A stretch of 64,000 nt of DNA from Azotobacter vinelandii (GCF_001571105.1 NZ_BCTD01000005.1); one strand, 5' to 3'. Shown: positions 38,432 to 48,573, counted from the first letter of the stretch. Notes: generated by a model from the sequence alone, not told the origin. Numbers and translations are program-made.

Positions 38432-39595
38432 ATGAGCGCTACCGCAGAAACCACCACTGTTGGCTTCAAGCCGAAGAAGTCAGTGGCCCTGAGTGGCACC
38501 GCCGCCGGCAATACCGCTCTGTGCACCGTGGGTCGCACCGGCAATGACCTGCACTATCGCGGCTATGACATTCTCGACTTCGCCACCACCTGCGAATTCG
38601 AGGAGGTCGCCCATCTGCTGGTGCACGGCAAGCTGCCCAATGTCGCCGAACTGAACGGCTACAAGGCCAAGCTCAAGTCCCTGCGCGGCCTGCCGGCCGG
38701 CGTGAAGGCCGCCCTCGAGCAGTTGCCGCCGTCCTCTCACCCGATGGACGTGATGCGCACCGGCGTGTCCGTGCTCGGCTGCCTGTCGCCCGAGAAGGAA
38801 GACCACAACTACCCCGGCGCCCGCGACATCGCCGACAAGCTGATGGCGTCCCTGGGCTCCATGCTGCTGTACTGGTACCACTTCAGCCACAACGGCAAGC
38901 GCATCGACGTGGAAACCGACGACGACTCCATCGGCGGCCACTTCCTGCACCTGCTGCACGGCAAGAAGCCGAGCGACAGTTGGGTGCGCGCCATGCACAC
39001 CTCGCTGATCCTCTACGCCGAGCACGAGTTCAACGCCTCCACTTTCACCTCCCGGGTGATCTCCGGCACCGGCTCCGACATGTTCTCCTGCATCACCGGC
39101 GCCATCGGCGCGCTGCGCGGGCCGAAGCACGGCGGCGCCAACGAGGTGGCCTTCGAGATCCAGAAACGTTACGACACCCCGGACGAGGCCGAGGCCGATA
39201 TCCGTGCCCGCGTCGAGCGCAAGGAAGTCGTGATCGGCTTCGGCCACCCGGTCTACACCGTTGGCGATCCGCGCAACAAGGTGATCAAGGAAGTCGCCCG
39301 CGAGCTCAGCGTCGAACAGGGCAACACTAAGATGTACGACATCGCCGAGCGCCTCGAAAGCGTGATGTGGGAAATCAAGAAGATGTTCCCCAACCTGGAT
39401 TGGTTCAGCGCCGTCAGCTACCACATGATGGGCATTCCCACCGCCATGTTCACCCCGGTGTTCGTGATCGCCCGCACCTCCGGCTGGGCCGCCCACGCCA
39501 TCGAGCAGCGCATCGACGGCAAGATCATCCGGCCGAGCGCCAACTACGTCGGTCCGGAAAACCTGAAGTTCGTTCCGCTCAGGGAGCGCAAGTAA
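38432..39595 (+). CDS. prpC: 2-methylcitrate synthase
   Basis: This is a 387-residue citrate synthase-fold enzyme that condenses propionyl-CoA with oxaloacetate. Active-site blocks are GPKHGGANEVAFE and VIGFGHPVYTVGDPR (catalytic His residues), with the Asp near the C-terminus in NLDWFSAVSYHMMGIP. The opening SVALSGTAAGNTALCTVG and a length under 400 are PrpC-like; hexameric GltA is longer and has an extra N-terminal domain. AGGAGA lies about ten bases upstream of the ATG. Confidence 0.95.
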   Translation: MSATAETTTVGFKPKKSVALSGTAAGNTALCTVGRTGNDLHYRGYDILDFATTCEFEEVAHLLVHGKLPNVAELNGYKAKLKSLRGLPAGVKAALEQLPPSSHPMDVMRTGVSVLGCLSPEKEDHNYPGARDIADKLMASLGSMLLYWYHFSHNGKRIDVETDDDSIGGHFLHLLHGKKPSDSWVRAMHTSLILYAEHEFNASTFTSRVISGTGSDMFSCITGAIGALRGPKHGGANEVAFEIQKRYDTPDEAEADIRARVERKEVVIGFGHPVYTVGDPRNKVIKEVARELSVEQGNTKMYDIAERLESVMWEIKKMFPNLDWFSAVSYHMMGIPTAMFTPVFVIARTSGWAAHAIEQRIDGKIIRPSANYVGPENLKFVPLRERK

Positions 39596-39596
39596 A

Positions 39597-42200
39597 ATGA
39601 ACACCCAGTACCGCAAGAGCTTGCCGGGCAGCACGCTGGACTACTTCGACACCCGCGCGGCCGTCGAAGCCATCCAGCCGGGCGCCTACGACAAGCTGCC
39701 GTATACCTCTCGCGTGCTGGCCGAGCAGTTGGTGCGCCGCTGCGATCCGGCCCTGCTGAGCGACTCGCTGAAGCAGATCATCGAGCGCAAGCGCGACCTG
39801 GACTTCCCCTGGTACCCGGCCCGCGTGGTCTGCCACGACATCCTCGGCCAGACCGCGCTGGTCGATCTGGCCGGCCTGCGCGACGCCATCGCCGAGCAGG
39901 GTGGCGATCCGTCCAAGGTCAACCCGGTGGTGCCGACCCAGTTGATCGTCGACCACTCGCTGGCCGTGGAGTACGGCGGCTTCGATCCGCAGGCTTTCGA
40001 GAAGAACCGTGCCGTTGAGGAGCGCCGCAACGAGGACCGCTTCCACTTCATCGACTGGACCCGCACCGCGTTCAAGAACGTGGACGTGATCCCGGCCGGC
40101 AACGGCATCATGCACCAGATCAACCTGGAGAAGATGTCCCCGGTGATCCAGGCGCGTGACGGCGTGGCCTTCCCGGACACCTGCGTGGGTACCGACTCGC
40201 ACACCCCGCACGTCGATGCCCTGGGCGTGATCGCCATCGGCGTCGGCGGCCTGGAAGCCGAAACCGTGATGCTCGGCCGCGCTTCCATGATGCGCCTGCC
40301 GGACATCGTCGGCGTCAGGCTGACCGGCAAGCGCCAGCCCGGCATCACCGCCACCGATATCGTGCTGGCGCTGACCGAGTTCCTGCGCAAGGAGCGCGTG
40401 GTCGGTGCCTACGTCGAGTTCTTCGGCGACGGCGCCGCCAGCCTGTCGATCGGCGACCGCGCCACCATCTCCAACATGTGCCCGGAATACGGTGCCACGG
40501 CGGCGATGTTCTACATCGACCAGCAGACCATCGACTACCTGAAGCTGACCGGCCGCGAGCCGGAGCAGGTCGCCCTGGTCGAGAACTACGCCAGGACCAC
40601 CGGCCTGTGGGCCGATGCCCTGGTCGGCGCCGAATACGAGCGCGTGCTCGAATTCGACCTGTCCGGCGTGGTGCGCAACATGGCCGGGCCGAGCAACCCG
40701 CACCGCCGCCTGCCGACCAGCGCCCTGCACGAGCGCGGCATCGCCGACGAGGCCAAGCTGGCCGCCGCCAGGGCCGAAGAGGCCGAAGGTCTGCTACCGG
40801 ACGGCGCGGTGATCATCGCCGCCATCACCAGTTGCACCAACACCTCCAACCCGCGCAACGTGGTGGCCGCCGGCCTTCTGGCCAAGAAGGCCAACGCGCT
40901 GGGCCTGGTGCGCAAACCCTGGGTGAAAAGCTCGTTCGCTCCGGGCTCCAAGGTCGCCAGGCTGTACCTGGAGGAGGCCGGCCTGCTGCCCGAGCTGGAG
41001 AAGCTGGGCTTCGGCATCGTCGCCTACGCCTGCACCACCTGTAACGGCATGTCCGGCGCCCTGGACCCGGAGATTCAGCAAGAGATCATCGACCGCGACC
41101 TGTACGCCACCGCCGTGCTGTCCGGCAACCGCAACTTCGACGGCCGCATCCATCCGTACGCCAAGCAGGCCTTCCTGGCCTCGCCGCCGCTGGTGGTCGC
41201 CTACGCCATCGCCGGTACCGTGCGCTTCGACATCGAGCAGGACGTGCTGGGCCACGACAAGGACGGCAAGGCCATCACCTTGAAGGACCTGTGGCCGAGC
41301 GACGAGGAGATCGACGCCATCGTCGCCTCCTGCGTGAAGCCCGAGCAGTTCAAGCAGGTCTACATCCCGATGTTCGATCTGGGCATCGTGGAGGAGGCCA
41401 AGAGCCCGCTGTACGACTGGCGTCCGATGTCCACCTACATCCGCCGCCCGCCGTACTGGGAAGGCGCCCTGGCCGGCGAGCGTACCCTCAAGGGCATGCG
41501 CCCGCTGGCGGTGCTGCCGGACAACATCACCACCGACCACCTGTCGCCGTCCAACGCCATCCTGCCGGACAGCGCCGCGGGCGAGTACCTGGCCAAGATG
41601 GGCCTGCCGGAGGAGGACTTCAACTCCTACGCCACCCACCGCGGCGACCACCTGACCGCGCAGCGCGCCACCTTCGCCAACCCGCAACTGGTCAACGAAA
41701 TGGCCGTGGTCGACGGTGAGGTGAAGAAGGGCTCGCTGACCCGCGTCGAGCCGGACGGCAAGGTCATGCGCATGTGGGAAGCCATCGAAACCTACATGGG
41801 GCGCAAGCAGAACCTGATCATCGTCGCCGGCGCCGACTACGGCCAGGGTTCCTCGCGCGACTGGGCGGCCAAGGGCGTGCGCCTGGCCGGCGTCGAGGCC
41901 ATCGTCGCCGAAGGCTTCGAGCGCATCCACCGTACCAACCTGGTCGGCATGGGCGTGCTGCCGCTGGAGTTCAAGCCGGGCACCACCCGCAAGACCCTGG
42001 GCATCGACGGCACCGAGACTTTCGATGTGATCGGCGAGCGCAAGCCGCGCACCGAGCTGACCCTGGTCATCCACCGCAAGAGCGGCGAGACCATTGAAGT
42101 GCCCGTGACCTGCCGCCTGGACACCGCCGAAGAAGTGTCCATCTACGAGGCCGGCGGCGTACTGCAGCGCTTCGCCAAGGACTTCCTCGGCCAGGCCTGA
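39597..42200 (+). CDS. acnD: Fe/S-dependent 2-methylcitrate dehydratase AcnD
   Basis: This is an 867-residue aconitase-family enzyme that dehydrates 2-methylcitrate to 2-methyl-aconitate (the trans isomer, which then needs PrpF). Iron-sulfur ligands are in ITSCTNTSNPRNV and CTTCNGMSGAL; substrate motifs are GTDSHTPHVDALG and GSSRDWAAKG (swivel domain). AcnD with PrpF replaces PrpD in many pseudomonads, and no prpD is present here. Its ATG follows the prpC stop by one base. A strong inverted repeat starts nine bases after its stop. Confidence 0.95.
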   Translation: MNTQYRKSLPGSTLDYFDTRAAVEAIQPGAYDKLPYTSRVLAEQLVRRCDPALLSDSLKQIIERKRDLDFPWYPARVVCHDILGQTALVDLAGLRDAIAEQGGDPSKVNPVVPTQLIVDHSLAVEYGGFDPQAFEKNRAVEERRNEDRFHFIDWTRTAFKNVDVIPAGNGIMHQINLEKMSPVIQARDGVAFPDTCVGTDSHTPHVDALGVIAIGVGGLEAETVMLGRASMMRLPDIVGVRLTGKRQPGITATDIVLALTEFLRKERVVGAYVEFFGDGAASLSIGDRATISNMCPEYGATAAMFYIDQQTIDYLKLTGREPEQVALVENYARTTGLWADALVGAEYERVLEFDLSGVVRNMAGPSNPHRRLPTSALHERGIADEAKLAAARAEEAEGLLPDGAVIIAAITSCTNTSNPRNVVAAGLLAKKANALGLVRKPWVKSSFAPGSKVARLYLEEAGLLPELEKLGFGIVAYACTTCNGMSGALDPEIQQEIIDRDLYATAVLSGNRNFDGRIHPYAKQAFLASPPLVVAYAIAGTVRFDIEQDVLGHDKDGKAITLKDLWPSDEEIDAIVASCVKPEQFKQVYIPMFDLGIVEEAKSPLYDWRPMSTYIRRPPYWEGALAGERTLKGMRPLAVLPDNITTDHLSPSNAILPDSAAGEYLAKMGLPEEDFNSYATHRGDHLTAQRATFANPQLVNEMAVVDGEVKKGSLTRVEPDGKVMRMWEAIETYMGRKQNLIIVAGADYGQGSSRDWAAKGVRLAGVEAIVAEGFERIHRTNLVGMGVLPLEFKPGTTRKTLGIDGTETFDVIGERKPRTELTLVIHRKSGETIEVPVTCRLDTAEEVSIYEAGGVLQRFAKDFLGQA

Positions 42201-42208
42201 CCGGTGTG

Positions 42209-42251
42209 GCCTGTCTACCCGTCCCGCGCCCTGCGGGACGGGTAGACAGGC
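42209..42251. repeat. Perfect 19-bp inverted repeat between acnD and prpF
   Basis: The arms are 42209-42227 and 42233-42251, exactly complementary, with a five-base loop (GCCCT). The RNA would form a very stable hairpin just after the acnD stop. There is no U-run after it (CATCTGCATTCC), so it is probably not an efficient intrinsic terminator. It may protect the upstream mRNA or lower prpF expression. Confidence 0.85.
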
Positions 42252-42310
42252 ATCTGCATTCCCTTCCGTGCCACCATCCGGTGGCACGGTCTCATGAGGA
42301 CGAGACTCCC

Positions 42311-43504
42311 ATGGCTCATGTACCCCAGATCAAGATTCCCGCCACCTATATCCGCGGCGGTACCAGCAAGGGTGTGTTCTTCCGCCTGCAGGACCTGCCG
42401 GAAGCCTGCCGGGTGCCCGGCGAGGCTCGCGACAGGCTGCTGCTGCGGGTGATCGGCAGTCCCGACCCGTACGGCAAGCAGATCGACGGCATGGGCGGCG
42501 CCACCTCGAGCACCAGCAAGACGGTGATCCTTGCCAAGAGCGAGCGGGCCGACCACGACGTCGACTACCTGTTCGGCCAGGTGTCCATCGACAAGGCCTT
42601 CGTCGACTGGTCCGGCAACTGCGGCAACCTGTCCGCCGCGGTCGGCGCCTTCGCCATCAGCAGCGGCCTGGTCGATCCCAATCGCATCCCGCGGAGCGGC
42701 ACCTGCACCGTGCGCATCTGGCAGGCCAACATCGGCAAGACCATCGTCGCCCATGTTCCGATCACCAACGGCGAAGTGCAGGAAACCGGCGACTTCGAGC
42801 TGGATGGCGTGACCTTCCCGGCGGCCGAAGTGCAACTGGAGTTCCTCGATCCGGCCGACGAGGGCGAAGGCGAAGGTGGCGGTTCGATGTTTCCCACCGG
42901 CAACCTGGTGGACGATCTGGAAGTGCCGGGTGTCGGCACCTTCAAGGCGACCATGATCAACGCCGGCATCCCCACCGTGTTCGTCAATGCCGAAGACATC
43001 GGTTACACCGGCACCGAACTGCAGGACGCCATCAACGGCGATCCGAAGCAACTGGAGCGTTTCGAGACCATCCGCGCCTATGGCGCGCTGCGCATGGGCC
43101 TGATCAAGGATGTGAGCGAGGCTGCCAACCGCCAGCACACGCCCAAGGTCGCCTTCGTCGCCAAGCCCAGGGATTACGTCGCCTCCAGTGGCAGGCAGGT
43201 CGCTGCCGGCGACGTGGACCTGTTGGTGCGCGCGCTGTCGATGGGCAAGTTGCACCACGCCATGATGGGCACGGCCGCCGTGGCCATCGGCACGGCCGCG
43301 GCGATTCCGGGCACCCTGGTCAATCTCGCCGCCGGTGGCGGCGAGCGCAATGCCGTGCGTTTCGGCCATCCGTCCGGCACCCTGCGCGTCGGTGCCGAGG
43401 CCAGATTGGTCGATGGCGAATGGACGGTCACCAAGGCCATCATGAGCCGCAGCGCCCGTGTGCTGATGGAGGGCTGGGTCCGCGTGCCGGGCGACTCCTT
43501 CTAA
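42311..43504 (+). CDS. prpF: 2-methyl-aconitate isomerase PrpF
   Basis: This is a 397-residue protein of the PrpF/DUF453 family, a two-domain fold related to diaminopimelate epimerase. It converts trans- to cis-2-methyl-aconitate so that normal aconitase can proceed. Family marks are YIRGGTSKGVFFRLQDLP at the start, SGNCGNLSAAVGAFA, and the C-terminal HPSGTLRVGAEAR block. The ATG at 42311 is the homologous start, with GAGGACGAG upstream; the frame opens earlier at 42206, inside the hairpin. It is the last gene of the operon. Confidence 0.94.
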   Translation: MAHVPQIKIPATYIRGGTSKGVFFRLQDLPEACRVPGEARDRLLLRVIGSPDPYGKQIDGMGGATSSTSKTVILAKSERADHDVDYLFGQVSIDKAFVDWSGNCGNLSAAVGAFAISSGLVDPNRIPRSGTCTVRIWQANIGKTIVAHVPITNGEVQETGDFELDGVTFPAAEVQLEFLDPADEGEGEGGGSMFPTGNLVDDLEVPGVGTFKATMINAGIPTVFVNAEDIGYTGTELQDAINGDPKQLERFETIRAYGALRMGLIKDVSEAANRQHTPKVAFVAKPRDYVASSGRQVAAGDVDLLVRALSMGKLHHAMMGTAAVAIGTAAAIPGTLVNLAAGGGERNAVRFGHPSGTLRVGAEARLVDGEWTVTKAIMSRSARVLMEGWVRVPGDSF

Positions 43505-43657
43505 GGTGTCCCTGCGGACTTGCTGCAGGAAGGGGAACTGACCGGTTGTCGAGTGCAGTTCTTCGGAGACGGGCACGGGCTATCGATGGGTAATCCGGAA
43601 TGGCCGCTTCTTCGACTCGTTCCGGCAGACTTCTGACACGGGCGGCAGGTGATATGA

Positions 43658-43685
43658 AAAGCCGGGAGTTCGACTCCCGGTTTTC
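43658..43685. terminator. Bidirectional intrinsic terminator, prpF / ppsR
   Basis: The stem CCGGGAGT/ACTCCCGG (43662-43669 and 43673-43680) has TTTT on the right and AAAA on the left. It lies between the convergent prp operon and ppsR. Confidence 0.85.
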
Positions 43686-43729
43686 CGGATATGGGCTTAG
43701 ATATCCTGTTTCGAGGGATGGCTATCCAT

Positions 43730-44548
43730 TCATTTCAGGCGTCGTTCGACGCCCTTCTCGACCAGGATCTTTGCGGAAATTTCCTCCACCGAGAAATGGG
43801 TGGAATTGATGAAGGGAATTTTTTCGCGTCGCAGCAGTTTCTCCGTTTCGCGTACTTCGAACTCGCATTGGGAAAAACTGGAGTAGCGGCTGTTCGGCTT
43901 GCGCTCGTGACGAATGGCAGCCAGTCGCTCGCTGTCGATGGTCAGCCCGAAGAGTTTTTCCCGATAGGGTTTCAGCGCCGTCGGTAACTGCAGGCGTTCC
44001 ATGTCCTCCTCCGTGAGTGGGTAATTGGCGGCACGGATGCCATACTGCATGGCCATGTACAGACAGGTCGGGGTCTTGCCGCTGCGCGAGACGCCCACCA
44101 GGATCAGATCGGCCTTGTCGTAATAGTGGGTGCGGGCACCGTCGTCATTGTCGAGAGCGAAGTTCACCGCCTCGATCCGCTCCATGTAATGGGCGTTGTG
44201 ACTGATGGAGTGCGACTTGCCCACGGAGTAGGAGGAGTGAGAGATCAGCTCATGCTCCAGGGGAGCGAGAAAAGTGGAAAAGATATCGATCATGAATCCG
44301 TTGGATTTGGCCAGGATGTCACGGATTTCTTGATTGACGACGGTGTCAAAGATGATCGGGCGGGCGCCGTCCCTCTCCGCCGCGGCATTGATCTGCTGGA
44401 CCATGCCGCGCGCTTTCTCCGCCGTATCGATATAGGGACGGGTAAGCTTGGTGAAGGAGATGTTTTCAAACTGTGCCAACAGGCTCTGGCCAAGGGTTTC
44501 CGCGGTTATGCCAGTACCGTCGGAGATGAAGAAAGCGGTTCGTTTCAT
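43730..44548 (-). CDS. ppsR: PEP synthase regulatory kinase/phosphotransferase
   Basis: This is a 272-residue DUF299 bifunctional enzyme that inactivates PEP synthase by ADP-dependent threonine phosphorylation and reactivates it by phosphate-dependent removal. The P-loop [10 protein letters not shown] is at about 152-161, and the opening [21 protein letters not shown] is diagnostic. It is divergent from ppsA, its target, which supports the PpsR rather than the PPDK-regulator assignment. Confidence 0.93.
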
Positions 44549-44709
44549 TGCGCCCTTGGCCTTAAGGATATGACGATGGTTAGGCTATGATGGGACCCGG
44601 CATTGCCGGGCATCCTGACCCAACATTGTCACTTATTTTCACGGGTCAAGCCAGAATCGTGCGGAAAGGTTCCTCCTCTGACTTCCCAACCCCTAGTGGA
44701 GAATTCATC

Positions 44710-47082
44710 TTGGTAGAGTACGTAGTTTCCCTTGACAAGCTCGGCGTCCACGATGTGGAGCGAGTAGGGGGCAAAAACGCATCCCTGGGCGAAATGATCA
44801 GCAACCTGTCCGGTGCCGGTGTATCCGTTCCCGGGGGCTTTGCCACCACAGCCCAGGCCTACCGTGACTTCCTCGAGCAAAGCGGCCTGAATAATCGTAT
44901 CCATGCCGCACTCGACGTACTGGATGTGGATGATGTGAATGCACTGGCCAAAACCGGTGCGCAGATTCGCCAGTGGGTGATGGAAGCCGACCTGCCTGCC
45001 CAGCTCGACGCCGATGTCCGCAAGGCCTTCGCCGAAATGGCGGGCGGCAACGAGCACCTGGCCGTGGCGGTACGCTCTTCCGCCACGGCGGAGGATCTGC
45101 CCGACGCCTCCTTTGCCGGTCAGCAGGAGACCTTTCTCAACATCCGTGGCGTGGACAACGTGATCCGCGCGGTCAAGGAGGTCTTCGCTTCTCTGTTCAA
45201 CGACAGGGCCATCGCCTATCGGGTCCACCAGGGGTTCGATCACAAGCTGGTCGCCCTGTCCGCCGGTGTGCAGCGCATGGTGCGTTCGGAGACCGGTACC
45301 GCCGGGGTGATGTTCACTCTGGACACCGAGTCCGGCTTCCGGGATGTCGTATTCGTCACCGGCGCCTACGGTCTCGGCGAAACCGTGGTGCAGGGCGCGG
45401 TGAACCCCGACGAGTTCTATGTCCACAAGTCGACCCTCGAAGCCGGACGTCCCGCCATCCTGCGCCGCAACCTGGGCAGCAAGGCGATCAAGATGATCTA
45501 TGGCGAGGAAGCCCGGGCCGGCAAGTCGGTGAAGACCGTCGAGGTGAGCGGCGCGGATCGCGCCCGCTTCTGCATCAGCGATGCCGAGGTCAGCGAGCTG
45601 GCCAAGCAGGCCTTGATCATCGAGAAGCACTACGGGCGGCCGATGGACATCGAATGGGCCAAGGACGGCGACGACGGCAGGCTCTATGTCGTCCAGGCGC
45701 GTCCGGAAACGGTGAAAAGCCGCGACAGCGCCACCGTGATGGAGCGTTACCTGCTCAAGGAGAAGGGCAACATCCTGGTCGAGGGGCGTGCCATCGGCCA
45801 GCGGATCGGCGCCGGCCCGGTCAAGGTGATCCATGACATCGCCGAAATGGACAAGGTCCAGCCGGGCGACGTACTGGTTTCCGACATGACCGACCCGGAC
45901 TGGGAACCGATCATGAAGCGCGCCAGCGCCATCGTCACCAACCGTGGCGGGCGTACCTGCCATGCGGCGATCATCGCCCGCGAACTGGGTATCCCGGCGG
46001 TCGTCGGCTGCGGCAATGCCACCACCGTGTTGCGGGATGGCCAGGGCGTGACCGTTTCCTGCGCCGAAGGCGATACCGGCTATATCTTCGAAGGCGAACT
46101 GGGCTTCGATATCCGCAAGAACTCCATTGATGCCATGCCGCATCTGCCGTTCAAGATCATGATGAACGTCGGCAATCCGGACCGGGCCTTCGACTTCGCC
46201 CAATTGCCGAACGAGGGTGTCGGCCTGGCCCGCCTGGAGTTCATCATCAACCGCATGATCGGCGTACACCCCAAGGCATTGCTGAACTTCGCCGGCCTGC
46301 CGCCGGAAATCAAGGGTAGCGTCGAGAAGCGTATCGCCGGTTATGGCGATCCGGTCGGCTTCTATGTCGAGAAGCTGGTCGAGGGCATCAGCACCCTGGC
46401 CGCCGCCTTCTGGCCGAAGAAGGTCATCGTGCGCATGTCCGACTTCAAGTCCAACGAATACGCCAACCTGATCGGCGGCAAGCTCTACGAGCCGGAGGAA
46501 GAGAACCCGATGCTCGGCTTCCGTGGCGCCTCGCGCTACATCAGCGAGTCCTTCCGCGATTGCTTCGAGCTGGAATGCCGGGCGATCAAGAAGGTGCGCA
46601 ACGAGATGGGGCTGGCCAACGTCGAGATCATGATTCCCTTCGTGCGCACGCCGGGCGAGGCCAGCCAGGTCATCGACCTGCTCGGCAGCCATGGCCTCAA
46701 GCGTGGCGAGAATGGCCTGCGCGTGATCATGATGTGCGAGCTGCCCTCCAACGCGCTGCTGGCCGAGGAGTTCCTCGAGTATTTCGACGGCTTCTCCATC
46801 GGCTCCAACGACCTGACCCAACTGACCCTGGGGCTGGATCGCGATTCGGGGATCGTCGCCCACCTGTTCGACGAGCGGAACGCTGCCGTGAAGAAGTTGC
46901 TGTCCAGCGCCATCCAGGCCTGCAACAAGGCCGGCAAGTACATCGGCATCTGTGGTCAGGGACCGTCGGATCATCCGGATCTGGCCAAGTGGCTGATGGA
47001 TCAGGGTATCGACAGTGTCTCGTTGAATCCCGATTCGGTACTGGATACCTGGTTCTTCCTGGCGGAAGGGTTGGGCAACTGA
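44710..47082 (+). CDS. ppsA: Phosphoenolpyruvate synthase
   Basis: This is a 790-residue enzyme converting pyruvate and ATP to phosphoenolpyruvate, AMP and phosphate in gluconeogenesis. It has an N-terminal ATP-grasp domain (KNASLGEMISNL; RSSATAEDLPDASFAGQQET), a phosphohistidine domain with the catalytic His at residue 418 (NRGGRTCHAAIIARELGIP), and a C-terminal PEP/pyruvate barrel. The start is taken as TTG 44710, because homologues begin VEYVVSLDKLG and GGAG lies eight bases upstream. The frame opens at 44587 without similarity. It fits with the prp operon next door, since methylcitrate-cycle pyruvate must be turned into PEP. Confidence 0.94.
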   Translation: MVEYVVSLDKLGVHDVERVGGKNASLGEMISNLSGAGVSVPGGFATTAQAYRDFLEQSGLNNRIHAALDVLDVDDVNALAKTGAQIRQWVMEADLPAQLDADVRKAFAEMAGGNEHLAVAVRSSATAEDLPDASFAGQQETFLNIRGVDNVIRAVKEVFASLFNDRAIAYRVHQGFDHKLVALSAGVQRMVRSETGTAGVMFTLDTESGFRDVVFVTGAYGLGETVVQGAVNPDEFYVHKSTLEAGRPAILRRNLGSKAIKMIYGEEARAGKSVKTVEVSGADRARFCISDAEVSELAKQALIIEKHYGRPMDIEWAKDGDDGRLYVVQARPETVKSRDSATVMERYLLKEKGNILVEGRAIGQRIGAGPVKVIHDIAEMDKVQPGDVLVSDMTDPDWEPIMKRASAIVTNRGGRTCHAAIIARELGIPAVVGCGNATTVLRDGQGVTVSCAEGDTGYIFEGELGFDIRKNSIDAMPHLPFKIMMNVGNPDRAFDFAQLPNEGVGLARLEFIINRMIGVHPKALLNFAGLPPEIKGSVEKRIAGYGDPVGFYVEKLVEGISTLAAAFWPKKVIVRMSDFKSNEYANLIGGKLYEPEEENPMLGFRGASRYISESFRDCFELECRAIKKVRNEMGLANVEIMIPFVRTPGEASQVIDLLGSHGLKRGENGLRVIMMCELPSNALLAEEFLEYFDGFSIGSNDLTQLTLGLDRDSGIVAHLFDERNAAVKKLLSSAIQACNKAGKYIGICGQGPSDHPDLAKWLMDQGIDSVSLNPDSVLDTWFFLAEGLGN

Positions 47083-47110
47083 TTCCGGAATGAGCCGACG
47101 AGGGAAACGG

Positions 47111-47138
47111 AAAAAGGCGGGCAGCGTCCCGCCTTTTT
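47111..47138 (+). terminator. Intrinsic terminator of ppsA
   Basis: An 11-bp stem (AAAAAGGCGGG with CCCGCCTTTTT) and a six-base loop give a strong U-run, 29 bases after the ppsA stop. Confidence 0.92.
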
Positions 47139-47641
47139 CCGCTTGTGGATTTGTATATTCGACGTATGTCGTTCCGTGTCGGGTCCTTTCCCGCCCGGTC
47201 CGGCATTTCGCCGGAGCAGCCTTGTCGCTAAGATGTTCGACCAAATTCGCCTGCGATCGTCTTGTCGTCGACGGAGGCGCCATATTGCACTTGAGCGGTC
47301 GTCGCATCTGTACAAGGGCGTTGTCGGCGAGTTTCCGGGGCACACAGAGGACGAGCCTGTTCCTGTCGGGCTGCCGACGGCGACTCCGTATTGCTGATAA
47401 GCCAGGGGCTGGTTCGCAGGATGCGGCTTGAGCGACAGGATAATGCGTTGCCGTCGATACGGGGTGATTTCCAGTGGCCAGGTGCCGACTGGAAATTGTC
47501 CGGAATCGGCGTCGTGCAACGCTCGGCCATGACGAGACCATATTCATTCGGCATCGCCGAGCCTTTCCGGCTTTCCAGGCCTTCGGGCACGGGCCGAGAG
47601 GCGCTCATCTACCTGTGTTACTTCTCCAGAGGAGTTTTGCC
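47139..47641. other. 500-base gap before rraA
   Basis: No gene is recognisable. Open frames on both strands lack motifs and ribosome binding sites, and one plus-strand frame merely runs into rraA. There is a small hairpin (TCCGGC/GCCGGA, 47199-47215). The region probably holds the rraA promoter. From memory, P. aeruginosa has an esterase gene between ppsA and rraA; I see no trace of one here. Confidence 0.5.
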
Positions 47642-48130
47642 ATGCAATACGTCACCCCGGATCTGTGCGACGCCTATCCCGAGCTGGTGCAAGTGGTCGA
47701 GCCGATGTTCAGCAATTTTGGCGGTCGCGATTCCTTCGGCGGCGAAATCGTCACCATCAAGTGTTTCGAAGACAATTCGCTGGTCAAGGACCAGGTCGAC
47801 ACCGATGGCAAGGGCAAAGTGCTCGTGGTGGATGGCGGCGGTTCGTTGCGTCGTGCCTTGCTGGGCGACATGCTCGCTGAAAAGGCTGCCCGCAATGGTT
47901 GGGAAGGACTGGTCGTCTACGGTTGCATCCGTGATGTGGACGTGATTGCCCAGACCGACCTGGGAGTCCAGGCCTTGGCTACCCATCCCATGAAGACCGA
48001 CAAGCGGGGCATCGGCGATCTGAACGTTCCGGTGACTTTCGGTGGCGTCACTTTCCGGCCAGGCGAGTACCTGTATGCCGACAACAATGGCATCATCGTG
48101 TCTCCACAGCCTCTGAAAATGCCGGAATAA
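47642..48130 (+). CDS. rraA: RraA-family protein (RNase E regulator / oxaloacetate decarboxylase-like)
   Basis: This is a 162-residue RraA-like protein. The glycine-rich core KVLVVDGGGSLRRALLGDMLAEKA and VVYGCIRDVDVI carries the metal/oxaloacetate-binding residues (GxxxD near RD) known from the HMG/CHA aldolase superfamily. E. coli RraA inhibits RNase E; many homologues instead have decarboxylase or aldolase activity, and sequence alone does not settle which applies here. AGAGGAG lies ten bases upstream of the ATG, which is well inside a longer open frame. Confidence 0.9.
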   Translation: MQYVTPDLCDAYPELVQVVEPMFSNFGGRDSFGGEIVTIKCFEDNSLVKDQVDTDGKGKVLVVDGGGSLRRALLGDMLAEKAARNGWEGLVVYGCIRDVDVIAQTDLGVQALATHPMKTDKRGIGDLNVPVTFGGVTFRPGEYLYADNNGIIVSPQPLKMPE

Positions 48131-48327
48131 TCCCGGCTCCGGGCCGCCATCCGCCTCTTGGCGGGGTTGGCCCGACCTTGTGCGAATGCAAGAGTGACCG
48201 GGCCACCCGCTTTTCCCGCTGCCGATATCCGTCATCCCACGGCGATGTGGATCGCTCGGCGTTGGGTGCACAGATGTGACCTGCCGGCGAATAATCTCGT
48301 CTAGGCGTTACATCCGGAGAGGCACGC

Positions 48328-48573
48328 ATGCACGATCCATTCGAAGAATCCCTACGTGATCTGCTCAAGTCTTCGGCGCTCAGCCACGATGACGATGCTG
48401 CGCTGGGACGCGTCCTGAAAGCCGCCAACCGCCAGGCGGGGGCGAGCGACCTGTTCGCCTTGCTGGGACACTGGTTCGAAGCGCTGATGATCGGTCTGAA
48501 CAATGGATCGCCTCATATCATGCCGGTCTCCCGTGGTGGCACTTCCGATTCTTCTGCAGACAAGGCTGACTGA
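48328..48573 (+). CDS. crfX: CrfX small protein
   Basis: This is an 81-residue acidic soluble protein, recognised by its position immediately upstream of cmpX-sigX-oprF and by MHDPFEESLRDLLKSSALSH. The middle (LFALLGHWFEALMIGLNNG) is amphipathic. Its function is not established; the cluster responds to membrane and osmotic stress. Its TGA is followed one base later by the cmpX ATG. GAGAGG lies about eight bases upstream of the start. Confidence 0.85.
   Translation: MHDPFEESLRDLLKSSALSHDDDAALGRVLKAANRQAGASDLFALLGHWFEALMIGLNNGSPHIMPVSRGGTSDSSADKAD

Noticed and set aside
44629..47547. 972-codon minus-strand frame
   Set aside because: It is the shadow of ppsA, whose catalytic motifs are unambiguous.
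47391..47945. 184-codon frame overlapping the start of rraA
   Set aside because: It is out of frame with rraA over most of its length and has no similarity that I recognise.
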